Shown here in pieces: positions 18,701-26,802 of a DNA stretch of 64,000 bases. This stretch comes from Lunatimonas lonarensis (GTDB taxonomy: Bacteria > Bacteroidota > Bacteroidia > Cytophagales > Cyclobacteriaceae). Each line of letters begins with the position of its first letter. Within the stretch, counting starts at the first letter, position 1. The notes below the pieces were generated by a model that searched no databases, had not been told where the DNA came from, and saw only the letters and a list, made by a program, of their open reading frames with translations. Made by a program: the position numbers and the translations under genes. Location: assembly GCF_000390185.1 (NCBI RefSeq), contig NZ_AQHR01000041.1, forward strand, positions 62,001 to 126,000, written 5' to 3'.

Positions 18701-19025
18701 TTACCTGGTGTATATTTCAAACGAAGGGATCGTTGTCCATAATCACATAGAAGTAAAAAGGAACTTGGATGATTTTAGAGCTTTGGCGAAAGGGCAAGGT
18801 GTTCCCATAAAATCATTGTGTGATGTACTTTCTCAAGAAACGGATGATTACAGGGATATGGGGCACTATTCCAATCTTCTGAAAAAAGCGATTAGCTCCA
18901 TATTGAAAACTGAAGAAGAAAAGGATGTGATGAGTTTGTTTAAAGCAGGCGGAACTACAGCCCTTGTGGATAAAATCAAAGGAATTGAGGATTTTGTATT
19001 GATCTCATTTTTAATAATAAGATAG
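15795..19025 (+). CDS. SNF2-type helicase with N-terminal PLD-like domain
   Basis: A 1076-residue protein. The N-terminal ~170 residues resemble a phospholipase-D-like domain with a degenerate motif (GMIHTLDKEGNETAYTNINN), so catalytic competence is doubtful. The helicase core has Walker A DSVGLGKTFSALG (about residue 271), the DEAH-box form VIDESHNFRN (about 361), SATPVNNRF, and the C-terminal motifs ATDCISEGQNLQDCD and QRFGRIDRIGS (about 815). SNF2-family enzymes in defence islands translocate on or remodel DNA. The ATG overlaps the stop of the small split gene, and DUF4391 begins 5 bp after its end, so the three form one transcriptional unit. Confidence 0.9.
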   Translation: MKLIDNINNRLGDDLKLEIKKGSKLSIAASSFSIYAFEALKKELKGIDEMRFIFSSPAFVEEKFQKQSRQFYIPHIFQEADLCGGEFELRLKNELTQRAIAKECAAWVKEKATFKSNSKLNQPLYGMIHTLDKEGNETAYTNINNFTTADLGFTPKTGFPTLIQKIDSPQSKAYLDWFNQVWANQEDLKDVTDYIKSYFENAFKENSPEFIYFITLYNIFNEFLEDISNDSLPNDQIGFKETLIWSKLYNFQRDAVIGAINKLEKYKGCIIADSVGLGKTFSALGVIKYYELRNKDVLVLCPKKLEANWNTYRHNDKDNFLAKDRFRYDVLFHTDLSRDKGYSNGRNLETVNWGNYGLVVIDESHNFRNNNPNIERENRYQRLLRKIVKEGIETKVLMLSATPVNNRFNDLKNQLALAYEGSPGEIDEKLDTDRGIEQIFRRAQTAFNTWSRLRAEERTTEVLLDMLDFDFFEVLDSLTIARSRKHITTYYDTKDIGEFPERNHPVSIQAPLSKYATITYEEIAESLIRLNLSVYTPMNYIKSSKIRFYEELYDQKVGSGKLRQRDRESSLKILMRINLLKRLESSVDSFRITLKNIRNQIQSAINAIDSRKAEDTYSGIEANWGDEDFDWDANWGDEEQIFGKKVKIHISDMDTRKWREDLSEDLDLVDGLFSEIAEIKGANDAKLQKLKQTIFQKIDSPFNPSNKKVLVFTAFADTANYLYEELKGFMEESYGIHTAIITGSRRVCTSKKIPTDLNALLSCFSPRSKNKELIYPSIQEKIDLIIATDCISEGQNLQDCDFMVNYDIHWNPVRIVQRFGRIDRIGSINKSITMVNFWPDIALDNYINLKQRVENRMLITNMASTGDDNLLRVEDPDFEYRKVQLTKLQKEVIDLEDLREGVSITDLGLNDFRIDLSNYIKEYGDLKSIPLGLHAVVDKKLGLPPGVLFVLKNINTSVNIDKLNRLHPYYLVYISNEGIVVHNHIEVKRNLDDFRALAKGQGVPIKSLCDVLSQETDDYRDMGHYSNLLKKAISSILKTEEEKDVMSLFKAGGTTALVDKIKGIEDFVLISFLIIR

Positions 19026-19030
19026 TCGAG

Positions 19031-19675
19031 ATGTTCGTTTTACCGACCTCTACCAAAGTGGATAGGGTTATTCCCAAAAATGCTTTTGACAACTATGCTG
19101 ACACAAAGGCCAAAAAGCTTTTTGTGGAAAATGTAGAGAAGATCAAATGGTTGAACAAACTATCTTTTGATACGGTAAACCTGCCAGGTAAAGAAGTTAA
19201 AGAAATTCAGATTTTTGAGATCTCTTTGAGGAAATTTGATCCGATTCCAGAATTGGTAAAGATTATTGACAAGGCAATTCCTTATCCAATATTGTTTGTC
19301 CTAACTTTCGAAGACCACTATCAGTTAAACATAAGTGTTAAACACCCAAATCCTATCAATGAGGACAATGCCGTTATTGATTGGACTTTTAAGACGGAAT
19401 GGTTGCCAGTAGGTAAGGAGGCATGTCAATTCCATCTCAAGCAAACTATTGACTACATATTTCAGGATATCTGCATTCAGCTGAGCAATACGTCCAACGC
19501 TGATAGGGGACTCAGTTTGAATGAAATAGTTACTAAAGAACAAAAATTAGCAGATTTGAAGAACCGCATAAAAAAATTAGAATCGGCCATTGCAAAGACT
19601 AAGCAGTTTAATAAAAAGGTTGAGTTTAATTTAGCATTACAAAAGTTGGTGTTGGAATTACAGGGTTTGGGTTAG
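19031..19675 (+). CDS. DUF4391 protein of the RM/helicase cluster
   Basis: A 214-residue protein with the DUF4391 start MFVLPTSTKVDRVIPKNAF and a C-terminal coiled coil (about residues 165-212: KEQKLADLKNRIKKLESAIA). DUF4391 genes recur beside helicase and type III RM genes; the biochemical role is unknown. It follows the helicase by 5 bp, so a shared complex is likely, with the coiled coil as a possible contact surface. It is the last gene before the IS21 remnant. Confidence 0.85.
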   Translation: MFVLPTSTKVDRVIPKNAFDNYADTKAKKLFVENVEKIKWLNKLSFDTVNLPGKEVKEIQIFEISLRKFDPIPELVKIIDKAIPYPILFVLTFEDHYQLNISVKHPNPINEDNAVIDWTFKTEWLPVGKEACQFHLKQTIDYIFQDICIQLSNTSNADRGLSLNEIVTKEQKLADLKNRIKKLESAIAKTKQFNKKVEFNLALQKLVLELQGLG

Positions 19676-19814
19676 CAACCAATTGATTTTTCCGCAAATG
19701 TATGGAGTAGAGGTAAAAATGGTATGGGTCATTGAGGTGTTTACTTGAAGTTAAAGGCCATATACACTTGCTGGAGCAATCTATGTGAGACAAGGGCCGA
19801 ATTTTAACGTTTGC

Positions 19815-19979
19815 TTAGTCCCATTTGTCTAACAACAGCTTATCAAGCTTGAAAAGGTAGGTCTTGACAGTGTTCTTGCTCCTGCCAAGAGTTCGGGCAA
19901 TGGTTTTGATTCCTTTGCCCTGCCTGTTAAGTATCAATAATTGTTTTATCTGACTCATTGGTTTTGGTGTTCCAGCCAT
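19815..19979 (-). pseudogene. IS21-family IstA remnant (N-terminal helix-turn-helix only)
   Basis: The minus strand codes for a 54-residue product that starts MAGTPKPMSQIKQLLILNRQ and continues GKGIKTIARTLGRSKNTVKT. This is the N-terminal helix-turn-helix of IS21-type IstA transposases of Bacteroidota. It stops at DKWD, so the DDE catalytic domain and the istB ATPase are missing. The element is dead. Its presence explains the repeat-rich, gene-free region up to 20290. Confidence 0.8.
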
Positions 19980-19989
19980 GGGATTATAG

Positions 19990-20017
19990 TTAGCGGATTA
20001 AATAAAAGGTCCGCTAA
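19990..20017. repeat. Inverted repeat beside the istA remnant
   Basis: TTAGCGGA (19990-19997) and TCCGCTAA (20010-20017) form a perfect 8-bp inverted repeat around a 12-bp centre, just upstream of the istA start on the minus strand. It may be an operator or transposase-binding site of the former element. Confidence 0.55.
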
Positions 20018-20039
20018 GAAACCAAAACCATTCGTTAGA

Positions 20040-20233
20040 GGGGTCAGCCCCGAATATCGGGACAGGCTATGCTCCGGAATTAGACCGAAAGGGGTCAGTA
20101 TGCTCCGGAATAATCCTGAATATCCTGTTTTAGGGGTCAATCCCGAGAATCGGGATCAGTCGATTCTGGCCATTCAGGCCACTTTCACTGCCCAAAATCG
20201 TTCCGGATTACAGGGATCAACATGCTCCGGAAT
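20040..20233. repeat. Interspersed repeats GGGGTCA / ATGCTCCGGAAT with small hairpins
   Basis: ATGCTCCGGAAT occurs exactly at 20069-20080, 20100-20111 and 20222-20233. GGGGTCA occurs at 20040, 20091 and 20133, with a variant GGGATCA near 20213. Between them are hairpins such as CCCGAatatCGGG and TCCCGAgaaTCGGGA. The order is loosely modular. IS21 elements carry repeated transposase-binding sites at their ends, and this block next to an istA start fits a relic of such an end. The 19676-20290 interval holds no other gene. Confidence 0.65.
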
Positions 20234-20288
20234 ATCCAGTTTCGAACTTTGGAAAAGTTTATGCTGAATATTTTGTTCATTTCTTTTA

Positions 20289-20320
20289 TTTGTTCACGTA
20301 CCGTGAACATGCTATATTTG
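20289..20320 (+). promoter_or_regulatory. Promoter with built-in palindromic operator of the AbiE-type operon
   Basis: The perfect palindrome TGTTCACG-TAC-CGTGAACA (20291-20309) sits between TTTG (20289-20292) and TATATTTG (20313-20320), a -33/-7 pair with 20 bp spacing. A further half site TGAACA follows at 20321-20326. The ATG at 20326 lies only 5 bp after the -7 element, so the transcript would be leaderless or nearly so. A repressor on the palindrome would block RNA polymerase directly. AbiEi antitoxins are known to autoregulate through inverted repeats. Confidence 0.8.
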
Positions 20321-20325
20321 TGAAC

Positions 20326-21312
20326 ATGAATACCGAGAAAATAATTGAACTTACCTTCCAAAACGTAATTCCTTTGCTACAAAGTGAAGGAAAATGGGAG
20401 CCGCATGCACAAAGGGAGCTGGATGCCATTATTACTTTACGGTTCCCGGAGGGAGAAATCCATTTCGATGCGGAAGTAAAGCAGGAAGTTAGGGAGAATA
20501 TCTTGCGGACTATACAGGATTTGAACAGGAGGTATCAAAATTTTCTCTTGGTGGCCTACAGAATCTATCCCAAATACCGTCAACTACTTCAGGAGATGGG
20601 AATCAATTATCTGGAAGCAAATGGCAACGCCTTTATCCGTAAAAACGGGAAATTGATCTTAATTGATAAGTTTCCTCCCATCAAGGAAGAGCGTGAGGAG
20701 ACCAATCGAGCTTTTACCAAAACAGGCTTGCGGGTGTTTTTTCAATTATTGGTGGATGATAAGAATTTGAATACCAATCAGCGGGAGCTGGCCGAACAGG
20801 CAGGGGTTGCTCTGGGAAATATACCCTTGGTACTCAAAGGTCTCAAGGCAGCAGGGTTGTTGGTGAATAAAAACAAGTTTGGTTATCAATGGACCAATAA
20901 GGAAGAAGCAATAGGTCAGTGGATCAATGGATATAGAACCAATCTCAAGCCTACCTTATTTCAAGGGAAATATAGGTTGCCTAAAGACAGGGACTGGAGG
21001 GAAATCCATCTACCAACTGAAAAAACCAGGTGGGGAGGGGAACCTGGAGCGGATTTGTTGACCAGTTACCTTAGACCTGAAAAGTTCATCTTATTCACGG
21101 ATTTGAGAAAAAATGAATTTATAAAAGGTACCAGACTAATGCCAGATCCGAATGGTGAAATAGAGATATATGAGACTTTCTGGGAAACTGGAAATGAAAA
21201 AGAGGGATGTGCTCCACCGCTTTTGGTCTATGCAGATCTGATCATCAATGGAGATAAAAGAAGTATCGAAACAGCTCAGATAATTTATGACAGATATCTC
21301 CAAGAGCTATAA
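20326..21312 (+). CDS. AbiEi-family type IV antitoxin-like protein
   Basis: A 328-residue protein. The N-terminal part (to about residue 120) has a nuclease-like or PDDEXK-like pattern: LRFPEGEIHFDAEVKQEVRE, then YLEANGNAFIRKNGKLILID. A winged helix-turn-helix follows (TNQRELAEQAGVALGNIPLV) and then a C-terminal domain. This is the layout of larger AbiEi-type antitoxins, which bind their own promoter with the wHTH and counter the AbiEii nucleotidyltransferase. The start at 20326 is chosen because the -7 element and palindrome sit immediately upstream; the frame is open to 20290 but that would place the operator inside the gene. It overlaps the toxin gene by 26 bp. Confidence 0.8.
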   Translation: MNTEKIIELTFQNVIPLLQSEGKWEPHAQRELDAIITLRFPEGEIHFDAEVKQEVRENILRTIQDLNRRYQNFLLVAYRIYPKYRQLLQEMGINYLEANGNAFIRKNGKLILIDKFPPIKEEREETNRAFTKTGLRVFFQLLVDDKNLNTNQRELAEQAGVALGNIPLVLKGLKAAGLLVNKNKFGYQWTNKEEAIGQWINGYRTNLKPTLFQGKYRLPKDRDWREIHLPTEKTRWGGEPGADLLTSYLRPEKFILFTDLRKNEFIKGTRLMPDPNGEIEIYETFWETGNEKEGCAPPLLVYADLIINGDKRSIETAQIIYDRYLQEL

Positions 21313-22144
21313 AGAATTAGGTATTGACCATATCAAAGAAGTATTTGACTTGCTTGACGAAACATTCAAGGCGAGAGAAATACCCTATTATCTTTTAGGT
21401 GCTACAGCAATTGCTTTGGAACTTCTAAAAGATGGGATAAAGCCAGCGCGCGGTACCAAGGATATAGATTTCGCCATCATGATCAGCTCCTATGCTGACT
21501 ATCAAGGCTTAATTGATGACTTAAAAGAAAAAGGTTTTGTAAACGTCACTGATCCTTGGACATTTTATCACAAAGCTTTTGAAATTGCTATCGATATCCT
21601 GCCATTTGGTGAAATTGAAGAAAATAACACGGTAAACTTCAACGAGAGAAACGTTGATTTCCATGTTTTGGGGATGCATGTGGTTCTATCACAGGAAGAC
21701 TTGGCTACTGTATATATTGAGGAAAAGGTAGCGAACATCCCTTCACTTCCCGGAATGATTCTTTTAAAATTGGTAGCCTGGTCGGACCGTCCGGAAAAAA
21801 GAGAAAATGACCTTGGGGATATCCTCTTGATCATCAAAAATTATTACTGGATGATGAGTGAATTTATCATTGACAATCATACTGACCTACTGGAAGTTTT
21901 AACAGATGACGGGGAAAATAGTCAGCGGATAGTCGCATCAAGAGTATTGGGAAGAGAAGCTGCAAAGTATCTGAAACAATCAGATCAATTAAAAGAACGG
22001 ATTTTACAAGTACTCGAGCAAAACATCAATGAAAAATACAAATCGGCGATTGCTAAAAACTGGGCCGTAAAATTGGATGAATCTTTAGATTACACCCTTT
22101 CACTTTTACAATCATTTTTGACCGGAATAAAAGAAAGAATTTAA
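21287..22144 (+). CDS. AbiEii/AbiGii-type nucleotidyltransferase toxin
   Basis: A 285-residue nucleotidyltransferase. The catalytic core reads YLLGATAIALELL, then GTKDIDFAIM (the DxD metal site), and a third acidic position is likely in AIDILPFGE. MILLKLVAWSDRPEKRENDL is the conserved helical segment of the family. AbiEii-type enzymes act in abortive infection; related toxins such as MenT transfer nucleotides onto tRNA ends. The overlapping start (26 bp) with the antitoxin gene shows tight coupling. The next small gene begins directly after its stop. Confidence 0.85.
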   Translation: MTDISKSYKELGIDHIKEVFDLLDETFKAREIPYYLLGATAIALELLKDGIKPARGTKDIDFAIMISSYADYQGLIDDLKEKGFVNVTDPWTFYHKAFEIAIDILPFGEIEENNTVNFNERNVDFHVLGMHVVLSQEDLATVYIEEKVANIPSLPGMILLKLVAWSDRPEKRENDLGDILLIIKNYYWMMSEFIIDNHTDLLEVLTDDGENSQRIVASRVLGREAAKYLKQSDQLKERILQVLEQNINEKYKSAIAKNWAVKLDESLDYTLSLLQSFLTGIKERI

Positions 22145-22375
22145 ATGGCCAAAAGAAATAAAAATACCATAGTAAAACTCAGCAAAGCCCTTGTGTTGAA
22201 CAGATGGGTACTCAGTCAATTTGGGGTTATGGATCTGGAATCCTTAGCGGATGCTGAATTCAAAAGATCTGTTTACGAAGGGCTGGATGCGGATAATACT
22301 ACCCATTACCACCATTATCTGCTCAGCAGGCAGTTTACTTTTCCGGGAGTCAGCAAAACCCAGTTGGTAGCCTGA
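22145..22375 (+). pseudogene. N-terminal stub of a larger protein at the right edge of the island
   Basis: 76 residues starting MAKRNKNTIVKLSKALVLNR and ending SKTQLVA. The ATG abuts the stop of the toxin gene. The sequence looks like the start of a much longer protein; from memory the pattern resembles the N-terminus of large helicases found in defence islands, but this is a weak recollection. The frame ends abruptly and no continuation is found in the other frames over the following 135 bp, which hold no gene. I read it as a gene cut by a deletion at the island border. Confidence 0.5.
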
Positions 22376-22510
22376 GGGCCAATACAAAGTCTTTGATAAA
22401 GTGAATGTGACCTGAGCCACTAAAACCTACCTCACATCAAAAAAAAAGGCTTTCAATAGACTAATTTGGAGGAGTTGGTTAACTTGGGGTCTCAATTTGA
22501 ATAACACCCA

Positions 22511-23644
22511 ATGCATACTAGTTTGAAATCCTGTTTCCTGCTTGTCCCAATCCTGTTTTTTTTGATGGCCTGTGGTAGCGGAAGCAACGAGTCCCGGCAG
22601 GAGGTGACGGATGACCTGACCTCTTGCCATGACAATATCCCGGATCGATTTTCTGCCCCGCAGTCCACCTCAGCCTCTGCTGCCGAGTCGGCTCCTACCA
22701 GGGAGCTGAACCATGAAGGCATGGTGTGGATAGAAGGGGGGGAGTACCTGATGGGCGCCCACGATGGACGGGGCAGGAAAGACGAGCTGCCCGCCCATAA
22801 GGTGAAAGTAGACGGCTTTTGGATGGATGTCACCGAGGTAACCAATAGGCAGTTTGCCGAGTTTGTCGCTGCCACCGGCTATGTAACCATCGCCGAGCAG
22901 AAGCCCGATTGGGAGGAGATAAAAAAACAACTGCCTCCGGGAACACCCAAGCCGCCGGAGGAGGTACTGGTGGCGGCCTCGCTGACGTTCAGCCCTCCCG
23001 CCCAGCGGGTTTCCATGAACAACGCCGCCCAGTGGTGGTCCTGGACAGAGGGAGCCAACTGGAGGCACCCGCAGGGTCCGGGAAGCACCATCGTAGGAAA
23101 GGAGGATTTTCCGGTAGTACATATTGCATGGGACGATGCGGTGGCCTACGCCAAGTGGGCAGGTAAACGCCTTCCCACCGAGGCAGAATGGGAATTTGCC
23201 GCTAGGGGAGGCCTCAAAAACGAATCGTTTCCATGGGGTGCCGATCCGGTGGAAAGCAAAGGTTTTCGTGCGAACATTTGGCAGGGGGATTTTCCGCTGA
23301 AGGATACCGGGGCAGATGGATTTATCGGGCTGGCACCGGTAAAATCCTTTGATCCAAACCCCTATGGGCTTTACGATATGGCCGGAAATGTGTGGGAATG
23401 GACGTCCGATTGGTACCACGAGGATTATTATGCCAGTATTCGCGGTGATGTGACCGTAAACCCGACCGGCCCCAAAAGCAGCTACGATCCGATGGAGCCC
23501 ACGGTACCCAAGCGAGTGGTGAAAGGTGGCTCCTTCCTATGTAATGTGTCGTATTGTGAAGGATACCGGGTTAGTGCCAAGATGAAATCCTCTCCCGATA
23601 CGGGATTGGAGCATACCGGTTTTCGCTGCGTATCCAGCAACTAG
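22511..23644 (+). CDS. Lipoprotein formylglycine-generating enzyme (sulfatase activator)
   Basis: 377 residues. The signal peptide ends in the lipobox LMACGSGS. The SUMF1/FGE fold is complete: MVWIEGGEYLMGAHDGRGRK, VDGFWMDVTEVTNRQFAEFV, HIAWDDAVAYAKWAGKRLPT, EAEWEFAARGG, DMAGNVWEWTSDWY and KGGSFLCNVSYCEGYR. The last motif keeps both cysteines (C-x4-C) that bind copper in true FGEs, so this is probably an active enzyme that turns the active-site Cys of sulfatases into formylglycine. Two Cys-type sulfatases follow directly. As a lipoprotein it would act after export, on or near the membrane. First gene of a five-gene operon. Confidence 0.9.
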   Translation: MHTSLKSCFLLVPILFFLMACGSGSNESRQEVTDDLTSCHDNIPDRFSAPQSTSASAAESAPTRELNHEGMVWIEGGEYLMGAHDGRGRKDELPAHKVKVDGFWMDVTEVTNRQFAEFVAATGYVTIAEQKPDWEEIKKQLPPGTPKPPEEVLVAASLTFSPPAQRVSMNNAAQWWSWTEGANWRHPQGPGSTIVGKEDFPVVHIAWDDAVAYAKWAGKRLPTEAEWEFAARGGLKNESFPWGADPVESKGFRANIWQGDFPLKDTGADGFIGLAPVKSFDPNPYGLYDMAGNVWEWTSDWYHEDYYASIRGDVTVNPTGPKSSYDPMEPTVPKRVVKGGSFLCNVSYCEGYRVSAKMKSSPDTGLEHTGFRCVSSN

Positions 23645-23665
23645 CATGTAGGAGAGCATTAAGAC

Positions 23666-25261
23666 ATGGTGCAAAAGCAAATCCAACGTTTCGTTTTTTT
23701 TGCCGTCCAGATGGTAGGGGCATCGTTTCTTTATTTTTCCTGCGCGGAGAAAGAAGAGGTACTGCCTCCCAATTTTCTGTTTGCGATCATGGACGATACT
23801 TCATTCCCCCACATGGGGGCATATGGAACGGAATGGGTGATTACCCCTGCCTTTGACAGGGTGGCCAAAGAAGGGATCTTATTTACAAGGGCCTATACTC
23901 CCAATGCCAAGTGTGCGCCCTCCAGGTCTTCCATTCTTACCGGCAGAAATTCCTGGCAGCTGGAAGAAGCCGCCAATCACGTGCCGTTTTTTCCCGAGAA
24001 ATTCGGATCCTTTGTTGAGTTACTCGGGGAAAAGGGATTTCATACCGGGTTTACCGGTAAAGGGTGGGCACCCGGCAAGCCCGGTATGAGGGATGGCAAG
24101 CCACGCCTGCTGACGGGCAAAGGGTATCAGGCAAAAACCCTGGAGCCTCCCACCGCCTTCATCAGCAAAAATGATTATACAGCCAACTTTGAGGATTTTT
24201 TGAATGACAGGGAACCTGGAAAGCCCTTTTTCTTTTGGTATGGCTCTACGGAACCCCACAGGGCCTACGAATTTCAGTCAGGTGTAAACAAAGGACGAAA
24301 GCAGCTCTCGGATCTGGAGAAGGTGCCGGGATTCTGGCCGGATATCGATACCGTTCGGCACGATATGCTCGACTATGCATTCGAAATTGAGTATTTTGAC
24401 AAGCACCTGGCACAAATGATCGCCTTGTTGGAGGAAAGGGGCGAGTTGGACCGTACGGTCATCATCATTACGTCGGATAATGGCATGCCTTTTCCCCGGG
24501 TAAAGGGCAATCCCTATGAAATGTCGCACCATATGCCATTGGCGATCATGTGGCCAAAGGGCATTAAGAGTCCGGGTCGAGTCGTGGACGATTTTATCAG
24601 CTTCATCGACTTTGCCCCGACCATCTTGGAGTTGGCAGAAGTGGATCCGGCAGAGGGCATGGCGCCTATTACCGGGAGGAGTTTTTCGGATGTCCTTTTC
24701 TCAGAAAAAGAGGGATTGGTTTCGGAGGAGCGAAACAGGGTACTCATTGGGCAGGAGCGGCACGATGTGGGAAGGCCAAACGATGTCGGATATCCTGTTA
24801 GGGGCATTGTCACGGAGGAATATTTGTATCTTCATAACTTTGAAACCGATCGCTGGCCGGCGGGAAACCCGGAAACCGGCTACCTCAATACGGACGGAAG
24901 CCCGACCAAGACGACAATCCTGGAGCGGATGCGGGCCAATCGGAGTCCGGAATACTGGTTCCAATCATTTGGTAAGCGTCCTCAGGAGGAGCTATACCAC
25001 CGATTGACAGATCCTGAATGCATCCATAACCTAGCGGAGCACCCGGAATACCAATCCCTGAAAGAGAATTTAAAAACCCAGTTGTTTGACCAACTGAGGG
25101 CGGAAGATGATCCGAGGATGTTTGGCAGAGGGGATCTTTTTGATGCCTATCTCTATGCGGAAGATGCCACCGCCAATTTCTATGAACGCTTCCTGAACGG
25201 CGAAAAACTACGGGCAGGATGGGTAAATGAATCCGATTTCGAACCCAAGCCATTGGAATAA
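23666..25261 (+). CDS. Cys-type sulfatase, lipoprotein (first of pair)
   Basis: 531 residues, with an N-terminal signal ending [10 protein letters not shown] (probable lipobox). The sulfatase signature [13 protein letters not shown] carries the Cys that becomes formylglycine. The metal-site aspartates are in [16 protein letters not shown], and the second metal region is [15 protein letters not shown]. The end is long and lacks a recognisable carbohydrate-binding module. It would cleave sulfate esters from a polysaccharide or sugar; the substrate cannot be read. It starts 21 bp after the FGE gene. Confidence 0.92.
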   Translation: MVQKQIQRFVFFAVQMVGASFLYFSCAEKEEVLPPNFLFAIMDDTSFPHMGAYGTEWVITPAFDRVAKEGILFTRAYTPNAKCAPSRSSILTGRNSWQLEEAANHVPFFPEKFGSFVELLGEKGFHTGFTGKGWAPGKPGMRDGKPRLLTGKGYQAKTLEPPTAFISKNDYTANFEDFLNDREPGKPFFFWYGSTEPHRAYEFQSGVNKGRKQLSDLEKVPGFWPDIDTVRHDMLDYAFEIEYFDKHLAQMIALLEERGELDRTVIIITSDNGMPFPRVKGNPYEMSHHMPLAIMWPKGIKSPGRVVDDFISFIDFAPTILELAEVDPAEGMAPITGRSFSDVLFSEKEGLVSEERNRVLIGQERHDVGRPNDVGYPVRGIVTEEYLYLHNFETDRWPAGNPETGYLNTDGSPTKTTILERMRANRSPEYWFQSFGKRPQEELYHRLTDPECIHNLAEHPEYQSLKENLKTQLFDQLRAEDDPRMFGRGDLFDAYLYAEDATANFYERFLNGEKLRAGWVNESDFEPKPLE

Positions 25262-25265
25262 CTGC

Positions 25266-26729
25266 ATGACCCGAATCCGTTTTGTTGAGCTGTGTTGCCT
25301 TACGTTGGGTATGCTTGGGTGTTTACCGATAGCGGTGTATGCCTTGCAGGTTGCTGAAAGGCCCAACCTGATTTTGATCATCGCGGATGATATAGGTTGG
25401 GATGATTTGGGATGTTATGGACATCCGCTGGTGCAAAGCCCCAACCTGGATAGAATCGCTTCGGAGGGTTTGGTCTTCGATCACTTTTACCTGACTACCA
25501 GCTCCTGCAGTCCAAGCAGGGCCAGTATTATTTCGGGCAGATATCCCCACAATACCGGGGCCGCAGAGCTTCATACCGAGCTTCCCGCATCCCTGGCCAC
25601 CTTTCCGGCCGAGCTAAAAGCAATGGGGTATTACACCGCCCAGGCCGGAAAATGGCACCTGGGACCTGCTGCAAAAGCGGGATTTGACGTGGTGTATGAC
25701 AAGGGTAGCGAGATGGGGGATGGCGGCGAAGAGCGGTGGTTGCCGACCTTGCGGGAACGACCCGGGGACAAGCCTTTTTTTATGTGGTTTGCCGCACTCG
25801 ATGCCCACAGACCGTGGGGGCCGAATCCGTTTTCAGGTACCCACAACCCGGAAGAGGTTTTTCCACCGGTTTATTTGGCAGACGCTATCGATACCAAAAA
25901 GGACTTAGCCAGCTATTACGATGAAATAACCAGGTTTGATCACTATATTGGCGAGGTGGAGAAAGAGCTGGCCCGGCAAGGTGTATTGGAAAATACCCTG
26001 ATAATGATCGTGTCAGATAACGGGAGACCTTTTCCCAGAAGCAAAACAAGAATGTACGACAGCGGCATAAAATCACCTTTGGTAATCAAGTGGCCGGCTG
26101 GAATCCCCCATCCGGGATCGCGCGTTCAGGCATTGGTGAGTGCGATAGACATTGCCCCGACGATGGTGGAGCTAGCGGGTGGCTCGGAGGTGGCTGCTTT
26201 TCAAGGCAAGAGTTTTCTTTCCGTATTGAAGGAGCCTAACCGGGAATTTAGAAATTATGTGTTTGCAGAGCATAATTGGCACGACCACGAGGCCTTGGAA
26301 CGGATGGTGCGCACGAAGGAACACGTGTATGTTCTTAACCTTCGTCCCCAGTTCAGTCAGAATGGACCTGCGGACTCCAATGCAAGCGATTCTTACAGAG
26401 ATTTACTTCTCCTACGGGATCAAGGCAAACTCAATGCGGCCCAAGCGGATGTTTTTGCCGCGCCAAGACCTTACGAAGAGCTTTACCTTCCCGATGATGA
26501 GGAGCAGCTCCACAATGTGGCGGCCAATCCCGCCCATAGGCAAACCCTGCTCCATCTGAGGCACGTAATGACCCAATGGATGAACGAAACCGAAGATACT
26601 CAGCCTGACAGGCTGACACCGGACTGGTACAACAAGGAAAACGGCAAACCCTTGGACATCGTTAGAGAGCGTGGGGAAATGCCCGGTAGCAAAGGAGCCC
26701 TTCACACCCATGCAACAGGACCCTTTTAA
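25266..26729 (+). CDS. Cys-type sulfatase, exported (second of pair)
   Basis: 487 residues from the ATG at 25266, which gives the signal peptide MTRIRFVELCCLTLGMLGCL followed by PIAVYALQ. Metal site ILIIADDIGWDDLGCYGHP, formylglycine motif SCSPSRASIISGRYPHNTGA, second metal region IMIVSDNGRPFPRSKTRMYD. The two sulfatases of this operon differ clearly in sequence, so they probably attack different sulfate positions. It begins 4 bp after the first sulfatase gene. Confidence 0.92.
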   Translation: MTRIRFVELCCLTLGMLGCLPIAVYALQVAERPNLILIIADDIGWDDLGCYGHPLVQSPNLDRIASEGLVFDHFYLTTSSCSPSRASIISGRYPHNTGAAELHTELPASLATFPAELKAMGYYTAQAGKWHLGPAAKAGFDVVYDKGSEMGDGGEERWLPTLRERPGDKPFFMWFAALDAHRPWGPNPFSGTHNPEEVFPPVYLADAIDTKKDLASYYDEITRFDHYIGEVEKELARQGVLENTLIMIVSDNGRPFPRSKTRMYDSGIKSPLVIKWPAGIPHPGSRVQALVSAIDIAPTMVELAGGSEVAAFQGKSFLSVLKEPNREFRNYVFAEHNWHDHEALERMVRTKEHVYVLNLRPQFSQNGPADSNASDSYRDLLLLRDQGKLNAAQADVFAAPRPYEELYLPDDEEQLHNVAANPAHRQTLLHLRHVMTQWMNETEDTQPDRLTPDWYNKENGKPLDIVRERGEMPGSKGALHTHATGPF

Positions 26730-26802
26730 TAGGCTGGATGATATGACCAATTTCGCACCCTCTCGCCCTCTTCCCGTGATCCAACCGAGCTATCCGTTAA
26801 GG

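Noticed and set aside
19941-20267. 108-residue plus-strand frame over the IS21 remnant
   Set aside because: It reads through the repeat block and the istA fragment; the composition is not protein-like.
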